Shown in pieces: positions 44,497-53,310 of a stretch of DNA of 64,000 nt. The stretch lies in contig JBCHKQ010000002.1 of assembly GCA_039023545.1 (NCBI GenBank), positions 248,001 to 312,000 on the forward strand. The letters are read 5' to 3'. The stretch comes from Spirochaetia bacterium 38H-sp (lineage in GTDB: Bacteria; Spirochaetota; Spirochaetia; Winmispirales; Winmispiraceae). Position 1 is the first letter of the stretch, and each line of letters begins with the position of its first letter. A program made the position numbers and the translations under genes. The notes under the pieces are model-generated. The model did not search any database. It had not been told where the DNA came from and was given only the letters and a program-made list of their open reading frames with translations.

Positions 44497-45780
44497 TTAT
44501 TTCCAGGGCATATAAGGGATAAAGGTCTGAGGGGCTTTTACGCGCACAAGATGCACATAATTGTCTGGATAGCGTTTTATAAATGCGCTGAGTGCGGTTG
44601 AACGGTTTCTTTCAACAACGGCTACGTGGAATTTGCCGTCATCGTCAAAGTACGGGAAGAATGCGGCAACGTGATAGTGCTGCCAGAGTACGGGGTCTTT
44701 TCCCCAGTAGCCGTTTACAGAGCCCAAAAAGAAGTATCCGGGGTATTCTATTGCGGCAAGATACAATGCCTGGTAAAGCTGTTCTGCACGGTAGCCTTTG
44801 TCTTCTATGTATCTCAGAGAGTAGAGGGTTCTTACGTCCCAGGCTTCTTTGCTTGTAGGATTGCCCAAGCCAAGGAGGCTGTTTATCTTGTAGGCAAGAT
44901 TGCGTGTCCAATCTAGACCAAAATAGGGGTCACGTATTTCTTCATAAATTTCGCTCATGGGTGTGCCGCGAAGGCCTGTAAGTCGCTGCTTAAGCTCGTC
45001 TATTCTAAGAAGTTTTCCTGTGAGGCTGTAGGATATACTGTCGCCTACCCACTTGGCAAAGCCGGAGCAATTGAAGCCGGGTTTGGGAAGCGGTTTTTTG
45101 TCAGATATAAAGACAAAGTGCCCTTTTTCATCGAGTGCACCGTCGTCCGCATCCGGAAAGAAGCTGATGTTGGCCAGTATACTATCTGCCATATTTTTGA
45201 TGTTCTTGCACAGAGTGTTGTCAGGAGGAGGCAGGATAGCCTGCCAATCTACCTGCTCCGAGGTTTCCGATATGAGAGTGTCCAGAGACATTGATAGCAC
45301 TTCTCCAAATGACTGTCTGATAAAAAGGGCTTTTTTTAGCTCTGCTCCCATTATGCTTATATCCATTCTGGATATGTTGCCGTCAGGATATATTCTTATT
45401 GCATTATCCGGGCTTCCGCCAAGAAAAATTTTTGCCTGCACAAAGGAACCGTCTTCAAGGCTGCGCTTTATTACCCATGTGCCAGGAGAATCCAAAGGAT
45501 AGCTGCCTTTATAGCCGGGGATAAAGAGTATATATGCTCCTTCTTGTTTTCTGACAGATAGTATCTTTACAGGATTGACAGTTGATCTCGGGTAGTATTC
45601 TGTTTCTCCTGCAGCAATGAATTCATACAAAGGTGCATTAATAGTATCCAAAAAAGCTGTCCTTGCCTCGTATGTCGAAAGCAATGTATGCCTGCAAATG
45701 CTATCATCCGTAAGAACAAATTGAGCATGTGCAGAAAGTGCTATAACAAGAAAAACACTGGCAACAGAAGAAAAACGCAT
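44497..45780 (-). CDS. Secreted NlpC/P60-like hydrolase candidate
   Basis: A 427-residue exported protein with a signal peptide (RFSSVASVFLVIALSAHAQ). The start is ATG 45780; a GTG one codon earlier is not needed. Near residue 237 it has FNCSGFAKWVGD, the Cys/Ser nucleophile motif of NlpC/P60 cell-wall peptidases. A His-containing HYHVAAFFPYFDDDG near 366 could supply the catalytic His. The first 220 residues are unlike known domains. Likely a spirochaete cell-wall endopeptidase or amidase. It is the last gene of the ptsI-der-merR operon, followed by a REP. Confidence 0.62.
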   Translation of the reverse strand: MRFSSVASVFLVIALSAHAQFVLTDDSICRHTLLSTYEARTAFLDTINAPLYEFIAAGETEYYPRSTVNPVKILSVRKQEGAYILFIPGYKGSYPLDSPGTWVIKRSLEDGSFVQAKIFLGGSPDNAIRIYPDGNISRMDISIMGAELKKALFIRQSFGEVLSMSLDTLISETSEQVDWQAILPPPDNTLCKNIKNMADSILANISFFPDADDGALDEKGHFVFISDKKPLPKPGFNCSGFAKWVGDSISYSLTGKLLRIDELKQRLTGLRGTPMSEIYEEIRDPYFGLDWTRNLAYKINSLLGLGNPTSKEAWDVRTLYSLRYIEDKGYRAEQLYQALYLAAIEYPGYFFLGSVNGYWGKDPVLWQHYHVAAFFPYFDDDGKFHVAVVERNRSTALSAFIKRYPDNYVHLVRVKAPQTFIPYMPWK

Positions 45781-45788
45781 CACTACCT

Positions 45789-46148
45789 CTAGAGTTTGTC
45801 CTGGTTTTCTGTATCTGTATCGGCAAACTCTTCTATAGACTCAATGTCCTTTCTTATGACAGACAGTGTCCTTAGAAGTATGCTTCTTGCCATACGTATT
45901 TGCATAAGCAAAGGAGGTGCATCAAGTTCGTGCTCCAGGGTTTTTCTTATACCTTCCAGAGTAAAACGCTTTTCATATGCTAGATACTTGATTCTTGCTA
46001 TAAGCTGGAGGTCTGCGGAAGTATACATCCGCCTTCCATAAGCATCTTTGCGTGGCGACAGGAGCGGGATTTCTGTTTCCCAGTATCGCAACACATGAGG
46101 CTTTATGTCAAAGAGTGCACAAACCTGTCCTATAGTATACATTGGCAT
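45789..46148 (-). CDS. MerR-family transcriptional regulator
   Basis: A 119-residue regulator. The MerR N-terminal HTH and wings are clear: MYTIGQVCALFDIKPHVLRYWETEIPLL and YTSADLQLIARIKYL, with PRKDAYGRRMY as wing. A helix (EGIRKTLEHELDAPPLL) then a short coiled coil complete it. No cysteine pattern for metal binding is visible, so this is not a classical mercury or copper sensor; it resembles the small spirochaete MerR proteins of unknown signal. It starts 1 bp after der and is 8 bp before the NlpC-like gene. Confidence 0.8.
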   Translation of the reverse strand: MPMYTIGQVCALFDIKPHVLRYWETEIPLLSPRKDAYGRRMYTSADLQLIARIKYLAYEKRFTLEGIRKTLEHELDAPPLLMQIRMARSILLRTLSVIRKDIESIEEFADTDTENQDKL

Positions 46149-46149
46149 A

Positions 46150-47484
46150 TCATTGCCTTAGTTCTATATCTATGGGAATACTAAGCAAGCCAAATTCTTT
46201 TCTTATGTTATTTTCTATATAAGACACGTAAGAGGATGGGAATCCTTTAACTCTGTTAACAAAAAGCACAAATTTTACAGGCATAGTAGATGTCTGTGTT
46301 ATGTATCTTACCTTATAGCGCAAGGCCTTCTTGCCAGGTGGTGGAGTCCTCTCCACCCACTCCCTAAGCTTTCTGTTTAAAGGACCTGTATCAAGCTTGC
46401 GGTGAAGCTGTTCTCTCACAGCAATAACCTTGTTTAAAAGATTGTTTATGCCCTCACCTTCCTTAGCAGAAAGCTTAACAATAGGAACATAAGATATGTG
46501 GGGGAACAAAAACCGTATTCTATCCTTGACAGCATTAAACTGATTGGGAATATCTTCCATAAGGTCCCACTTATTGACAGCAAGAACCATTCCCCGGCCA
46601 TGCTTTCTTGCAACCGCAGCTATTTTCTTATCTTGTTCGCTTAAACCTTCCTTTGCATCCACCATGAGAATAACGACCTCGGACTTAGCAACTGTATCAA
46701 GAGAACGTCTTACAGAAAAAAACTCTATATCATCATGTACCTTGCTTTTCCTTCTTATCCCGGCAGTGTCAACCACAAAAAAACGCTTTCCTTTATAAGA
46801 GAATTCTCCCTCAAGCAAATCCCTTGTAGTACCTGGAACATCCGAGACAATAGCTCTGTACTCTCCCAAAAGAGTATTTAGCAAAGTGGATTTGCCTGTA
46901 TTAGGCTTACCCAGTATGCTTATCTTTATATCCGGCTCTTCCTCTGCTGCAGTATCTACTGTAGAATCAGGCAATAGCTTGCAAATACGATCCTCAAGCT
47001 CTTCTATGCCAAGCCTATGCTCTGCGGAAACAAAACACACAGAGGAAAAACCCAGTGACATAAAATTCCAGGCAATATCCTCTCTCTGTGGAGAATCAAC
47101 CTTGTTGACAACAAGAATAACCCTGTCTTCAAAAGGACGAAAAAGATTGATAAGTTCTTCATCCTCGGCAGTAAAATCAACAACATCCAAAAGAAGCAGA
47201 ATGACATCTGCTTTTTCCGCCTCTTTTATGGCTTTTTCTTTTACTAGCGGATCAAAAACACCGCCTGGTTCTGCCATAATACCGCCTGTATCCACAAGAG
47301 TTACGGGAAGCTTATCCTTGAGAGAAAATCGCTCTTCCACCGCATCTCGTGTTACACCCGCAACATGGTGTGTAATAGCCTTTCTTTTACCTATAAGTCT
47401 GTTAAAAAGCGTGGACTTCCCCACATTGGGGCGACCGGCTATAACCACCCTTGGACAAACACTAACACTATTTTTCTGACCCAT
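46150..47484 (-). CDS. der: GTPase Der (EngA), 50S ribosome assembly
   Basis: Tandem-GTPase needed for large-subunit maturation. The two G domains show P-loops GRPNVGKSTLFN near residue 16 and GKPNTGKSTLLN near 192, each with DTGG/DTAG and NKVD/NKWD motifs. The C-terminal KH-like domain includes FVLFVNRVKGFPSSYVSYIENNIR, in part FPSSYVSYIENNIR. The 444-residue length is normal. A GGGAG site lies before the ATG inside the last codons of ptsI (17-bp overlap). Translated from the ptsI operon. Confidence 0.97.
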   Translation of the reverse strand: MGQKNSVSVCPRVVIAGRPNVGKSTLFNRLIGKRKAITHHVAGVTRDAVEERFSLKDKLPVTLVDTGGIMAEPGGVFDPLVKEKAIKEAEKADVILLLLDVVDFTAEDEELINLFRPFEDRVILVVNKVDSPQREDIAWNFMSLGFSSVCFVSAEHRLGIEELEDRICKLLPDSTVDTAAEEEPDIKISILGKPNTGKSTLLNTLLGEYRAIVSDVPGTTRDLLEGEFSYKGKRFFVVDTAGIRRKSKVHDDIEFFSVRRSLDTVAKSEVVILMVDAKEGLSEQDKKIAAVARKHGRGMVLAVNKWDLMEDIPNQFNAVKDRIRFLFPHISYVPIVKLSAKEGEGINNLLNKVIAVREQLHRKLDTGPLNRKLREWVERTPPPGKKALRYKVRYITQTSTMPVKFVLFVNRVKGFPSSYVSYIENNIRKEFGLLSIPIDIELRQ

Positions 47485-49207
47485 AAACTCCCAACTCTTT
47501 CATCTTTTTTTCCACAAACCTAAGTACATCCCCAGTATTTGTCATAGAAAGAACAGTACCCGCAAGCTCCTCACATTCATTGAGACTTACAGAACGTATA
47601 AGCTTCTTTATCTCAGGAATACTTGCAGGGCTCATACTCAACTCGTCAAGCCCAAGACCAAGAAGAAGCAAAGTAGCAAGAGGATCTCCTGCCATCTCAC
47701 CGCACATACTCACCGGGATTCCCACTCTATGAGCATGCTCTACCGTCATTCTTATGAGGCGTAAAACCCCCATATTAAAAGGCTGATAAAGATAGGCAAC
47801 CTTCTCGTTTCCCCTATCTATGGCAAGAGTATACTGTATAAGGTCATTAGTGCCTATAGAGAAGAAATCCACCTTTTGCGCAAGAATATCAGCAGTAAGC
47901 GCAGCAGCAGGAACCTCTATCATAACACCCACACGCAAATTTTTATCATAAGGTATGGACTTGGCATCCAACTCCGCCTTTACATCGTCAAGAATAGACA
48001 AAGCATCAAGAAGTTCTTGTTGAGAAGACACAAGAGGAAACATAATACTGAGATTACCATATACAGAAGCTCTAAGAAGAGCCCTAAGCTGAGTCTTAAA
48101 AATATCAACATTGCTCAGACAAAATCGTATGGCCCGCCATCCCAGAATAGGATTATGCTCATCCAGATTATCTATAACACCAGCAAGCACCTTATCACCA
48201 CCGAGGTCAAGAGTCCTTATTATAACATTTTTATTCTTCATGGACTCAAGAACACGCCTGTATGCAGCATACTGCTTATCCTCGTCAGGCAGCCTGCCGG
48301 AAAACATAAACAAAAACTCTGTTCTAAAAAGCCCAACACCATCTGCACCGTGAGCAATAACAGAATCAATCTCATCTGGGACCTCTATATTTGCCTTAAG
48401 GAAAATCCTCTTGCCATCCTTAGTCTCAGCAGGAAGTTCATTGAGACTGAGAAGATCCACCGTATACTCTTCAAACTCCCGCATCTTGCGGCCATATTCC
48501 GCAAGAACATCATCCGTAGGGTCTACAATAATCTCACCAGCAGTACCATCAAGGATAACAGTCTGTCCACTGGACACATTCTCCGTTATAGAAGCAAGCC
48601 CCAAAACAGCAGGAATCTCAAAAGCCCTTGCAAGAATAGCCGTATGAGACGTTCTACCACCAGCATCCATTGCAATACCGCGTATATAACGCTTATTCAT
48701 CTGAATCGCCTCAGAAGGCATAAGATCATGGCAGACAAGAACAACCTCGCGGGAAACATCCGCAAGAGAGAGCCTCTCCCTGTAAAGAAGATGATTGATA
48801 AGCCTATTGGAAACATCACGCAAATCATGCACCCTATCTCTAAAGTACTCATTATCCATAGCAATAAGCTTCTTGATATAGCGCTCGCTTACATCAAGAA
48901 TAACCCACTCCACATTCTTCTGCTCGTCCCTAAGAGAAGCCTCAATACTGGTAGAAAACTCAGGATCATCCAGCATAAGGAGATGAGAATCCAAGATTCC
49001 CATAGTCTCCTCATCGCCATGAGAATCCTTAAGAGACTCAATCTCCCTCTTTGCCCTTACGACAGCCTCCTTGTAGCGATTGATCTCCTTATCAACATGC
49101 TCATCTCTTACAAAATACCTCGGCACTGGAGGCGGAGCAGAATCATATACAAAAGCCTCGCCGATAACAATACCGGGGAAGACAGAAATGCCCTTAAATT
49201 TTTTCAT
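47468..49207 (-). CDS. ptsI: Phosphoenolpyruvate-protein phosphotransferase (PTS enzyme I)
   Basis: Starts the PTS by taking phosphate from PEP to HPr. The active-site His is near residue 189 in DAGGRTSHTAILARA. The PEP-binding domain has GVGLFRTEFLFM and EVPAAA, and the late Cys in SMCGEMAGDP is near 500. The 579-residue length fits. The start is placed at 49207 (MKKFKG), not 49213, because a near-perfect promoter ends 6 bp upstream of it and no ribosome site exists. No ptsH or EII genes are seen, so here it may serve regulation or a distant sugar system. Confidence 0.94.
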   Translation of the reverse strand: MKKFKGISVFPGIVIGEAFVYDSAPPPVPRYFVRDEHVDKEINRYKEAVVRAKREIESLKDSHGDEETMGILDSHLLMLDDPEFSTSIEASLRDEQKNVEWVILDVSERYIKKLIAMDNEYFRDRVHDLRDVSNRLINHLLYRERLSLADVSREVVLVCHDLMPSEAIQMNKRYIRGIAMDAGGRTSHTAILARAFEIPAVLGLASITENVSSGQTVILDGTAGEIIVDPTDDVLAEYGRKMREFEEYTVDLLSLNELPAETKDGKRIFLKANIEVPDEIDSVIAHGADGVGLFRTEFLFMFSGRLPDEDKQYAAYRRVLESMKNKNVIIRTLDLGGDKVLAGVIDNLDEHNPILGWRAIRFCLSNVDIFKTQLRALLRASVYGNLSIMFPLVSSQQELLDALSILDDVKAELDAKSIPYDKNLRVGVMIEVPAAALTADILAQKVDFFSIGTNDLIQYTLAIDRGNEKVAYLYQPFNMGVLRLIRMTVEHAHRVGIPVSMCGEMAGDPLATLLLLGLGLDELSMSPASIPEIKKLIRSVSLNECEELAGTVLSMTNTGDVLRFVEKKMKELGVYGSEK

Positions 49208-49213
49208 GTACAT

Positions 49214-49242
49214 ACTATACGCAGATTATTGCCACCTGTCAA
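49214..49242 (-). promoter_or_regulatory. Predicted leaderless promoter of ptsI
   Basis: TTGACA at 49237-49242, a 17-bp spacer, TATAGT at 49214-49219, then 6 bp to the ATG at 49207. Transcription would start at or beside the start codon. This is the best promoter match in the window. Confidence 0.7.
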
Positions 49243-49260
49243 ATACATAAAAAACAATAA

Positions 49261-49308
49261 ACCGAACGCACAGCCTGCAGTCATACGCAGGCTGTGCTGC
49301 CTCCGGCA
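49261..49308 (+). repeat. REP-like element, unit R7
   Basis: ACCGAACG, perfect stem CACAGCCTGC/GCAGGCTGTG, then CTGCC-TCC-GGCA. It lies between the divergent ptsI promoter and the GerMN gene. Confidence 0.8.
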
Positions 49309-49376
49309 TAATAGAAAAAACATCAACAACACTAACACTTATGGAGAGATAAAATCCTACCGATAGCAAAAATACC

Positions 49377-50147
49377 ATGGCAAGAAAAAAGAAAAAAACC
49401 TACTTTGGCGTTATATTCTGGATAGCAAGCATACTAGTAGTACTAATAGTATACCTGTGGAACAAACCCACAATAACACGAGTGATAGAAGAAACAGGCT
49501 TCATGGAAGTCGTAAAAGAGAAATTCTCTCCAGCCCCCACAGACAAACCAAGCACAGAAAATCCGGCAGAGACAAAAGAACCCCCAAAGGCCACACAGCC
49601 AGAAGAAAAAGAAACAGAACCAACACCAAAACAGACCCCTTTAGAAACACCATCCCCGACCCCTAAGCCAACAAAAACACTGGAAAAAAGCAAAGAACCA
49701 AGTCATACAACAGAGGAAACAAAAAAAACAATCAACATGCTCATATACTTTGCAAAAGTATATGACAACGGAGAAGTAATAACAGCACCAGTACCCAGGA
49801 AAATAGAATACAAAGACGCACCACTTACAAGCACACTCAAAACCCTTCTTGCAGGCCCCACAGAAACAGAAAAAAAATCAGGCATAAAAAACCTCATACC
49901 AGAAGGAACAAAACTATTGGGCGTAAGCGTAAAGAACAGAATAGCATACATAAACATGTCGGAAGACCTCAGATTCAATCCCTTGGGACAGGAAGGACTT
50001 CTTATAGAACTCAAGCAAATAGTATATACAGCAACACAGTTTCCAACCGTAGACAAAGTGCAAATCCTGATAGAAGGGAAAATAATCCCCTATCTTGCAC
50101 CGGAAGGCATACCAATAGGAAAACCACTAAAACCCGACGAGATATAG
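49377..50147 (+). CDS. Membrane-anchored GerMN-domain protein
   Basis: A 256-residue envelope protein: one membrane helix at 10-28 (FGVIFWIASILVVLIVYLW), a proline/threonine-rich linker (about 50-115), and a C-terminal GerMN domain. Domain landmarks are INMLIYFAKVYDNGEVI, TSTLKTLLAGPTETEK, AYINMSEDLRFNPLG and IVYTATQFPTVDKVQIL. GerMN proteins occur in spores and, in other bacteria, in the cell envelope; the ligand is not known. No ribosome site is visible before the ATG. It is convergent with tlyA with only 3 bp between stops. Confidence 0.8.
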   Translation: MARKKKKTYFGVIFWIASILVVLIVYLWNKPTITRVIEETGFMEVVKEKFSPAPTDKPSTENPAETKEPPKATQPEEKETEPTPKQTPLETPSPTPKPTKTLEKSKEPSHTTEETKKTINMLIYFAKVYDNGEVITAPVPRKIEYKDAPLTSTLKTLLAGPTETEKKSGIKNLIPEGTKLLGVSVKNRIAYINMSEDLRFNPLGQEGLLIELKQIVYTATQFPTVDKVQILIEGKIIPYLAPEGIPIGKPLKPDEI

Positions 50148-50150
50148 AAA

Positions 50151-50948
50151 CTAAGAAGACACAGAAGAATACCACTTATCAAGCTCATCTCTACCAGCAC
50201 CAGGGCCTCCTTTCGATATAAGCAAAAGAAACTCAAGATTACCGTGGCTACCCCTTATAGGAGAAGGCATAAGATGTCCCACACAGAGCCCCTCGGATAC
50301 AATACGCTCAAGTATATAGTCTGCAATTATGTAAACAATAGAATAATCTCTTATGACCCCGTCAAAACCATAATCCTCCGCAAGCCCATGTTTTATCATG
50401 GCAGCATACTCAAACTGAGGCTTAAGAAGGAAAACCCCCCATTTCTGCGCAGTAAGTCCAATAATATGCGGTATCAAACCAGTAAGAGAAGAAAAAGAAA
50501 CATCCGCAACAGCAGCATCAGGGCGAGGCACAAGCTCTTTTATATCCCTTATATTACATCTCTCCATAACAGACACACGATTGTCAGCCCTAAGCTTCCA
50601 CGCAAGCTGATTATATCCCACATCTACAGCATGGACAAAAGAAGCACCCCGGGAAAGCAAACAATCAGTAAAACCACCTGTAGAAGACCCCACATCGACA
50701 AAACAAAGACCTCTGACATCCAGCTTCCATTCAGAAAGAGCAGCCTCAAGCTTATAGCCTCCTCTGGAGACATACCCATCCTCGCTTTTAAGCTCCACAA
50801 TAGAAGAAGATTTTACTCCATAAAACGGATCTTTTATGCGCACACCATCGACAAAGACATCCCCGCATAAAATATTGGCATAGAGTCTTTCTCTCTCATA
50901 ATCGGGATAAAGAGAAACAAGAACATCCAGAAGACGTTTTTTCTTCAT
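50151..50948 (-). CDS. tlyA: TlyA-family 2'-O-methyltransferase
   Basis: A hemolysin-A-like rRNA 2'-O-methyltransferase (265 residues). An N-terminal S4-like RNA-binding domain (KKKRLLDVLVSLYPDYERERLYANIL) precedes the methyltransferase core: FVDVGSSTGGFTDCLL near 85, then HAVDVGYNQLAWKL, and the catalytic-type VADVSFSSLTGLIPHI and LKPQFEY. Spirochaetes are known for tlyA genes. It follows ymdB by 11 bp, forming an operon, and has a GGGACTC-like ribosome site. Confidence 0.9.
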   Translation of the reverse strand: MKKKRLLDVLVSLYPDYERERLYANILCGDVFVDGVRIKDPFYGVKSSSIVELKSEDGYVSRGGYKLEAALSEWKLDVRGLCFVDVGSSTGGFTDCLLSRGASFVHAVDVGYNQLAWKLRADNRVSVMERCNIRDIKELVPRPDAAVADVSFSSLTGLIPHIIGLTAQKWGVFLLKPQFEYAAMIKHGLAEDYGFDGVIRDYSIVYIIADYILERIVSEGLCVGHLMPSPIRGSHGNLEFLLLISKGGPGAGRDELDKWYSSVSS

Positions 50949-50959
50949 TAATATTAATA

Positions 50960-51754
50960 TCAGAGTCCCATATTGACCTGTAGTCTCTCTATAGAGAGAG
51001 CCTTGCCACTTGACTTATCAGCAACAACATGGACTCCGCAAATCGTTGCAGGTGCATCCACAACATTGAGCTGATGCGGCACTTGGGTGGTAACACGCTT
51101 TACTGCAAGCTCTGCATCAAAGCCAATAACAGTCCCTTCCGGAGATGTAGCACCCAAGTCCGTTATATAAGCCGTTCCACCTGGGAGAATCCTTTCATCC
51201 GCTGTCTGCACATGAGTATGGGTACCAACTACTGCAGTAACTTTCCCGTCAAGATAGAAGCCCATAGCCTCTTTTTCTGCTGTTGACTCAGCATGAAAAT
51301 CCACAAAGATGAGATTGGTCTTCTGACGCAGCTTTTTTAGCTCCTCTGTTGCCTTTTTAAAAGGACAATCCACTGTCCACAGTCTCTGTCTGCCCAGTAT
51401 GTTGAGAACCCCTATGGTTATATCACCCTTGTCATACAAAGTAGAACCTTTACCCGGCGCACCTTTGGGATAGTTGGCGGGTCTTACTATGCGCTCGCTC
51501 CTATCCATAAATTCAAACACAGACTCATCATGCCATATGTGATTACCAGTAGTAATTACGTCCACACTCATATCAAGCAACTTCTGAGCCTGCTCCGCAG
51601 AAAGCCCAAAACCATCCGCAGCATTTTCTGCATTTACCAGAACAATGTCTGCAGAATATTTCTTTATAAGAGAAGAAAGCCCCGCAAAAAGAGCCCTCAT
51701 CCCAGGATGTCCTATTATGTCCCCTATAATAAGTGCTGATATTGTATCCGCCAC
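50960..51754 (-). CDS. YmdB-like metallophosphoesterase
   Basis: A 264-residue calcineurin-like phosphoesterase of the YmdB family (2',3'-cAMP hydrolase in Bacillus). Motifs: LIIGDIIGHPG at the N-terminus with the metal Asp, VNAENAADGFG, TTGNHIWHDES, VDFHAE and GTHTHVQTAD, in the family order. The start is GTG 51754 because AGGAG lies 6 bp upstream, and it gives the normal MxxLFIGD-like N-terminus. A longer TTG start at 51775 is rejected. A REP element lies upstream, then the xylanase gene. Confidence 0.88.
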   Translation of the reverse strand: MADTISALIIGDIIGHPGMRALFAGLSSLIKKYSADIVLVNAENAADGFGLSAEQAQKLLDMSVDVITTGNHIWHDESVFEFMDRSERIVRPANYPKGAPGKGSTLYDKGDITIGVLNILGRQRLWTVDCPFKKATEELKKLRQKTNLIFVDFHAESTAEKEAMGFYLDGKVTAVVGTHTHVQTADERILPGGTAYITDLGATSPEGTVIGFDAELAVKRVTTQVPHQLNVVDAPATICGVHVVADKSSGKALSIERLQVNMGL

Positions 51755-51860
51755 ATCATACTCCTGTGCTGTCAAGTAAATATAACAGTTATATAATATG
51801 CAGGCTTTGCAATCAACACGGCAATACTGTTTTTATACTCGTATTCATACCTGTTTCTTA

Positions 51861-51906
51861 TGCCAGAGGCAGTGCGAACTGGCTTTGCCGGTTCGCACGT
51901 TCGGTT
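51861..51906 (-). repeat. REP-like element, unit R8
   Basis: Inverted unit: TGCC-AGA-GGCAG, stem TGCGAACTGG/CCGGTTCGCA, then CGTTCGGTT. It lies between the xylanase terminator and ymdB. Confidence 0.8.
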
Positions 51907-51918
51907 TATCTCTAATAA

Positions 51919-51949
51919 AAAAGAGGATGCCATTCGACGAATGGCATCC
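51919..51949 (-). terminator. Terminator of the xylanase gene
   Basis: Nearly perfect 12-bp stem GGATGCCATTCG/CGAATGGCATCC (51925-51949) followed on the minus strand by TCTTTTTT. It lies 33 bp after the xylanase stop. Confidence 0.85.
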
Positions 51950-51981
51950 AGGAGGGAGTTAGGAAAAAAGCCCCTTGCTTA

Positions 51982-53082
51982 TCAAAAAGCGGAGGCTGCA
52001 AAAAAAGCTTTTTTAGGCTTATTATCCCTATCAAAAAGAAGTGGATAATTGTTTCTGGGGCTGTCAAAGAACCTCCCACCAGAGTAATAGTTGAGCCATG
52101 AGTCCTCATCGCCTATTCCCCAGAAAGTTACAGAATCAATATACTGCGAATATTTTCTAAAAACAGAAAAAATCTCCGCGTATCTGTCTGCAAGCTGTTT
52201 TTCTAGCGATGACGTGTACTTTATCTCTCCCATAGACGGATTACCATTGTAGCAGTCTATATCCAGTTCTGTTATGTGGATAAGCAACCCCATATCCGCA
52301 AATGCTTTGATAGCTTTCTCTATTTCTGCAGCACTAGGCCAATAGAGGTTCCAGTGAGCCTGTATACCTATACCATCCAAACCTGCGGATATAAGATCAA
52401 GGTCCTTTATCATCTTTATAACACGTGCCCTTTTTGTACTGTTTACCATGTTATAGTCGTTATAAAAGTGCAGAGCATCGGGATCTGCCTTCTGAGCAAA
52501 AACAAAAGCATCCCGGATATATTCTGGACCACCGTAGTATCTGTACCAAGGAGAATCCGTTCTCCACTGCCCACCGTCGCCTACAGCCTCGTTTACAACA
52601 TCCCATGCATAAATTTTACCCCTAAAATGGCCCACAACTGTATCGATATATTTCTGCAAAAACTCTCTCGCTTCTTCTTTACTGCGCTTTTCTTTAAAAA
52701 CATTGTCCGACTGATAATGCCACACAAGCGTATGCCCTCTTACAACTGCGCCATGCTCGGAGGCATACTTTACAAGCCTATCTCCATAAGTAAAATCAAA
52801 GCTCCCGTCAGAGCTATAAACATTATCAGGCTTCATCCCATTTTCTGCAGAAAAGCTGTTAAAACTCTCAAGGACAGAGGCAGGATATGCATCGTAAAAC
52901 GGAGTACTGTCATACTCACCAAGTTTTACTGCAGCACCAATGTAAAAGTAGTCCTTGTAAACCTGGGCCATAGGACGATAATCTGTCATGTCAAAATCAG
53001 GCTGCCCGCCGGCATCGCTTTTACAGCCTGATACAAGTACAAAAACAATACAAACAAAGATATAAAAATATTTCTTACTCAT
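51982..53082 (-). CDS. GH10 endo-1,4-beta-xylanase lipoprotein
   Basis: A 366-residue glycoside hydrolase family 10 enzyme with a lipoprotein signal peptide ending in LVSGC (Cys at about 19), so outer-surface or periplasmic. The two catalytic Glu are in WDVVNEAVGD (acid/base, near 163) and HITELDIDCY (nucleophile, near 270). Other GH10 segments: RGHTLVWHYQSD near 118, YYNDYN-like DALHFYNDYNMVN, and VTFWGIGDEDSW. It should cut xylan backbones for growth on plant polysaccharide. The ATG lacks a ribosome site; a TTTACA/TAGAAT promoter ends 6 bp before it. Confidence 0.92.
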   Translation of the reverse strand: MSKKYFYIFVCIVFVLVSGCKSDAGGQPDFDMTDYRPMAQVYKDYFYIGAAVKLGEYDSTPFYDAYPASVLESFNSFSAENGMKPDNVYSSDGSFDFTYGDRLVKYASEHGAVVRGHTLVWHYQSDNVFKEKRSKEEAREFLQKYIDTVVGHFRGKIYAWDVVNEAVGDGGQWRTDSPWYRYYGGPEYIRDAFVFAQKADPDALHFYNDYNMVNSTKRARVIKMIKDLDLISAGLDGIGIQAHWNLYWPSAAEIEKAIKAFADMGLLIHITELDIDCYNGNPSMGEIKYTSSLEKQLADRYAEIFSVFRKYSQYIDSVTFWGIGDEDSWLNYYSGGRFFDSPRNNYPLLFDRDNKPKKAFFAASAF

Positions 53083-53088
53083 AATAAT

Positions 53089-53117
53089 ATTCTACAATCA
53101 AAAAAGACTTTTGTAAA
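53089..53117 (-). promoter_or_regulatory. Predicted leaderless promoter of the xylanase gene
   Basis: TTTACA at 53112-53117, 17-bp spacer, TAGAAT at 53089-53094, then 6 bp (ATTATT) to the ATG at 53082. Confidence 0.65.
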
Positions 53118-53142
53118 GTTTTTTATAAAAGTCTTTAATTTA

Positions 53143-53297
53143 TACCGAACGTCGGGAACGCACCCATATGGTAAAACAGGCAGGAGGGTGCGCCCCTCCT
53201 GCCTGTGGCATATATGCTGCGAAATATTCAGCAATACAGAATATCCATCTTCCGCCATAGGCAGTGAGATGATGCTATGCGTCATCTCACGTTCGGT
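53143..53297. repeat. REPIN-like inverted pair, units R9a and R9b
   Basis: R9a (53143-53210, plus): TACCGAACG, stem with GCACCC/GGGTGC, then CTGCC-TGT-GGCA. R9b (53253-53297, minus): GCC-ATA-GGCAG, TGAGATGA..TCATCTCA stem, CGTTCGGTT. It lies between ligA and the xylanase promoter. Confidence 0.85.
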
Positions 53298-53310
53298 TTA
53301 TCAGTGTATT

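Noticed and set aside
53101..53136. Hairpin AAAGACTTTT/AAAAGTCTTT as a terminator of ligA
   Set aside because: It is nearly all A/T, and its sequence overlaps the -35 and spacer of the xylanase promoter, so a terminator role is not supported.
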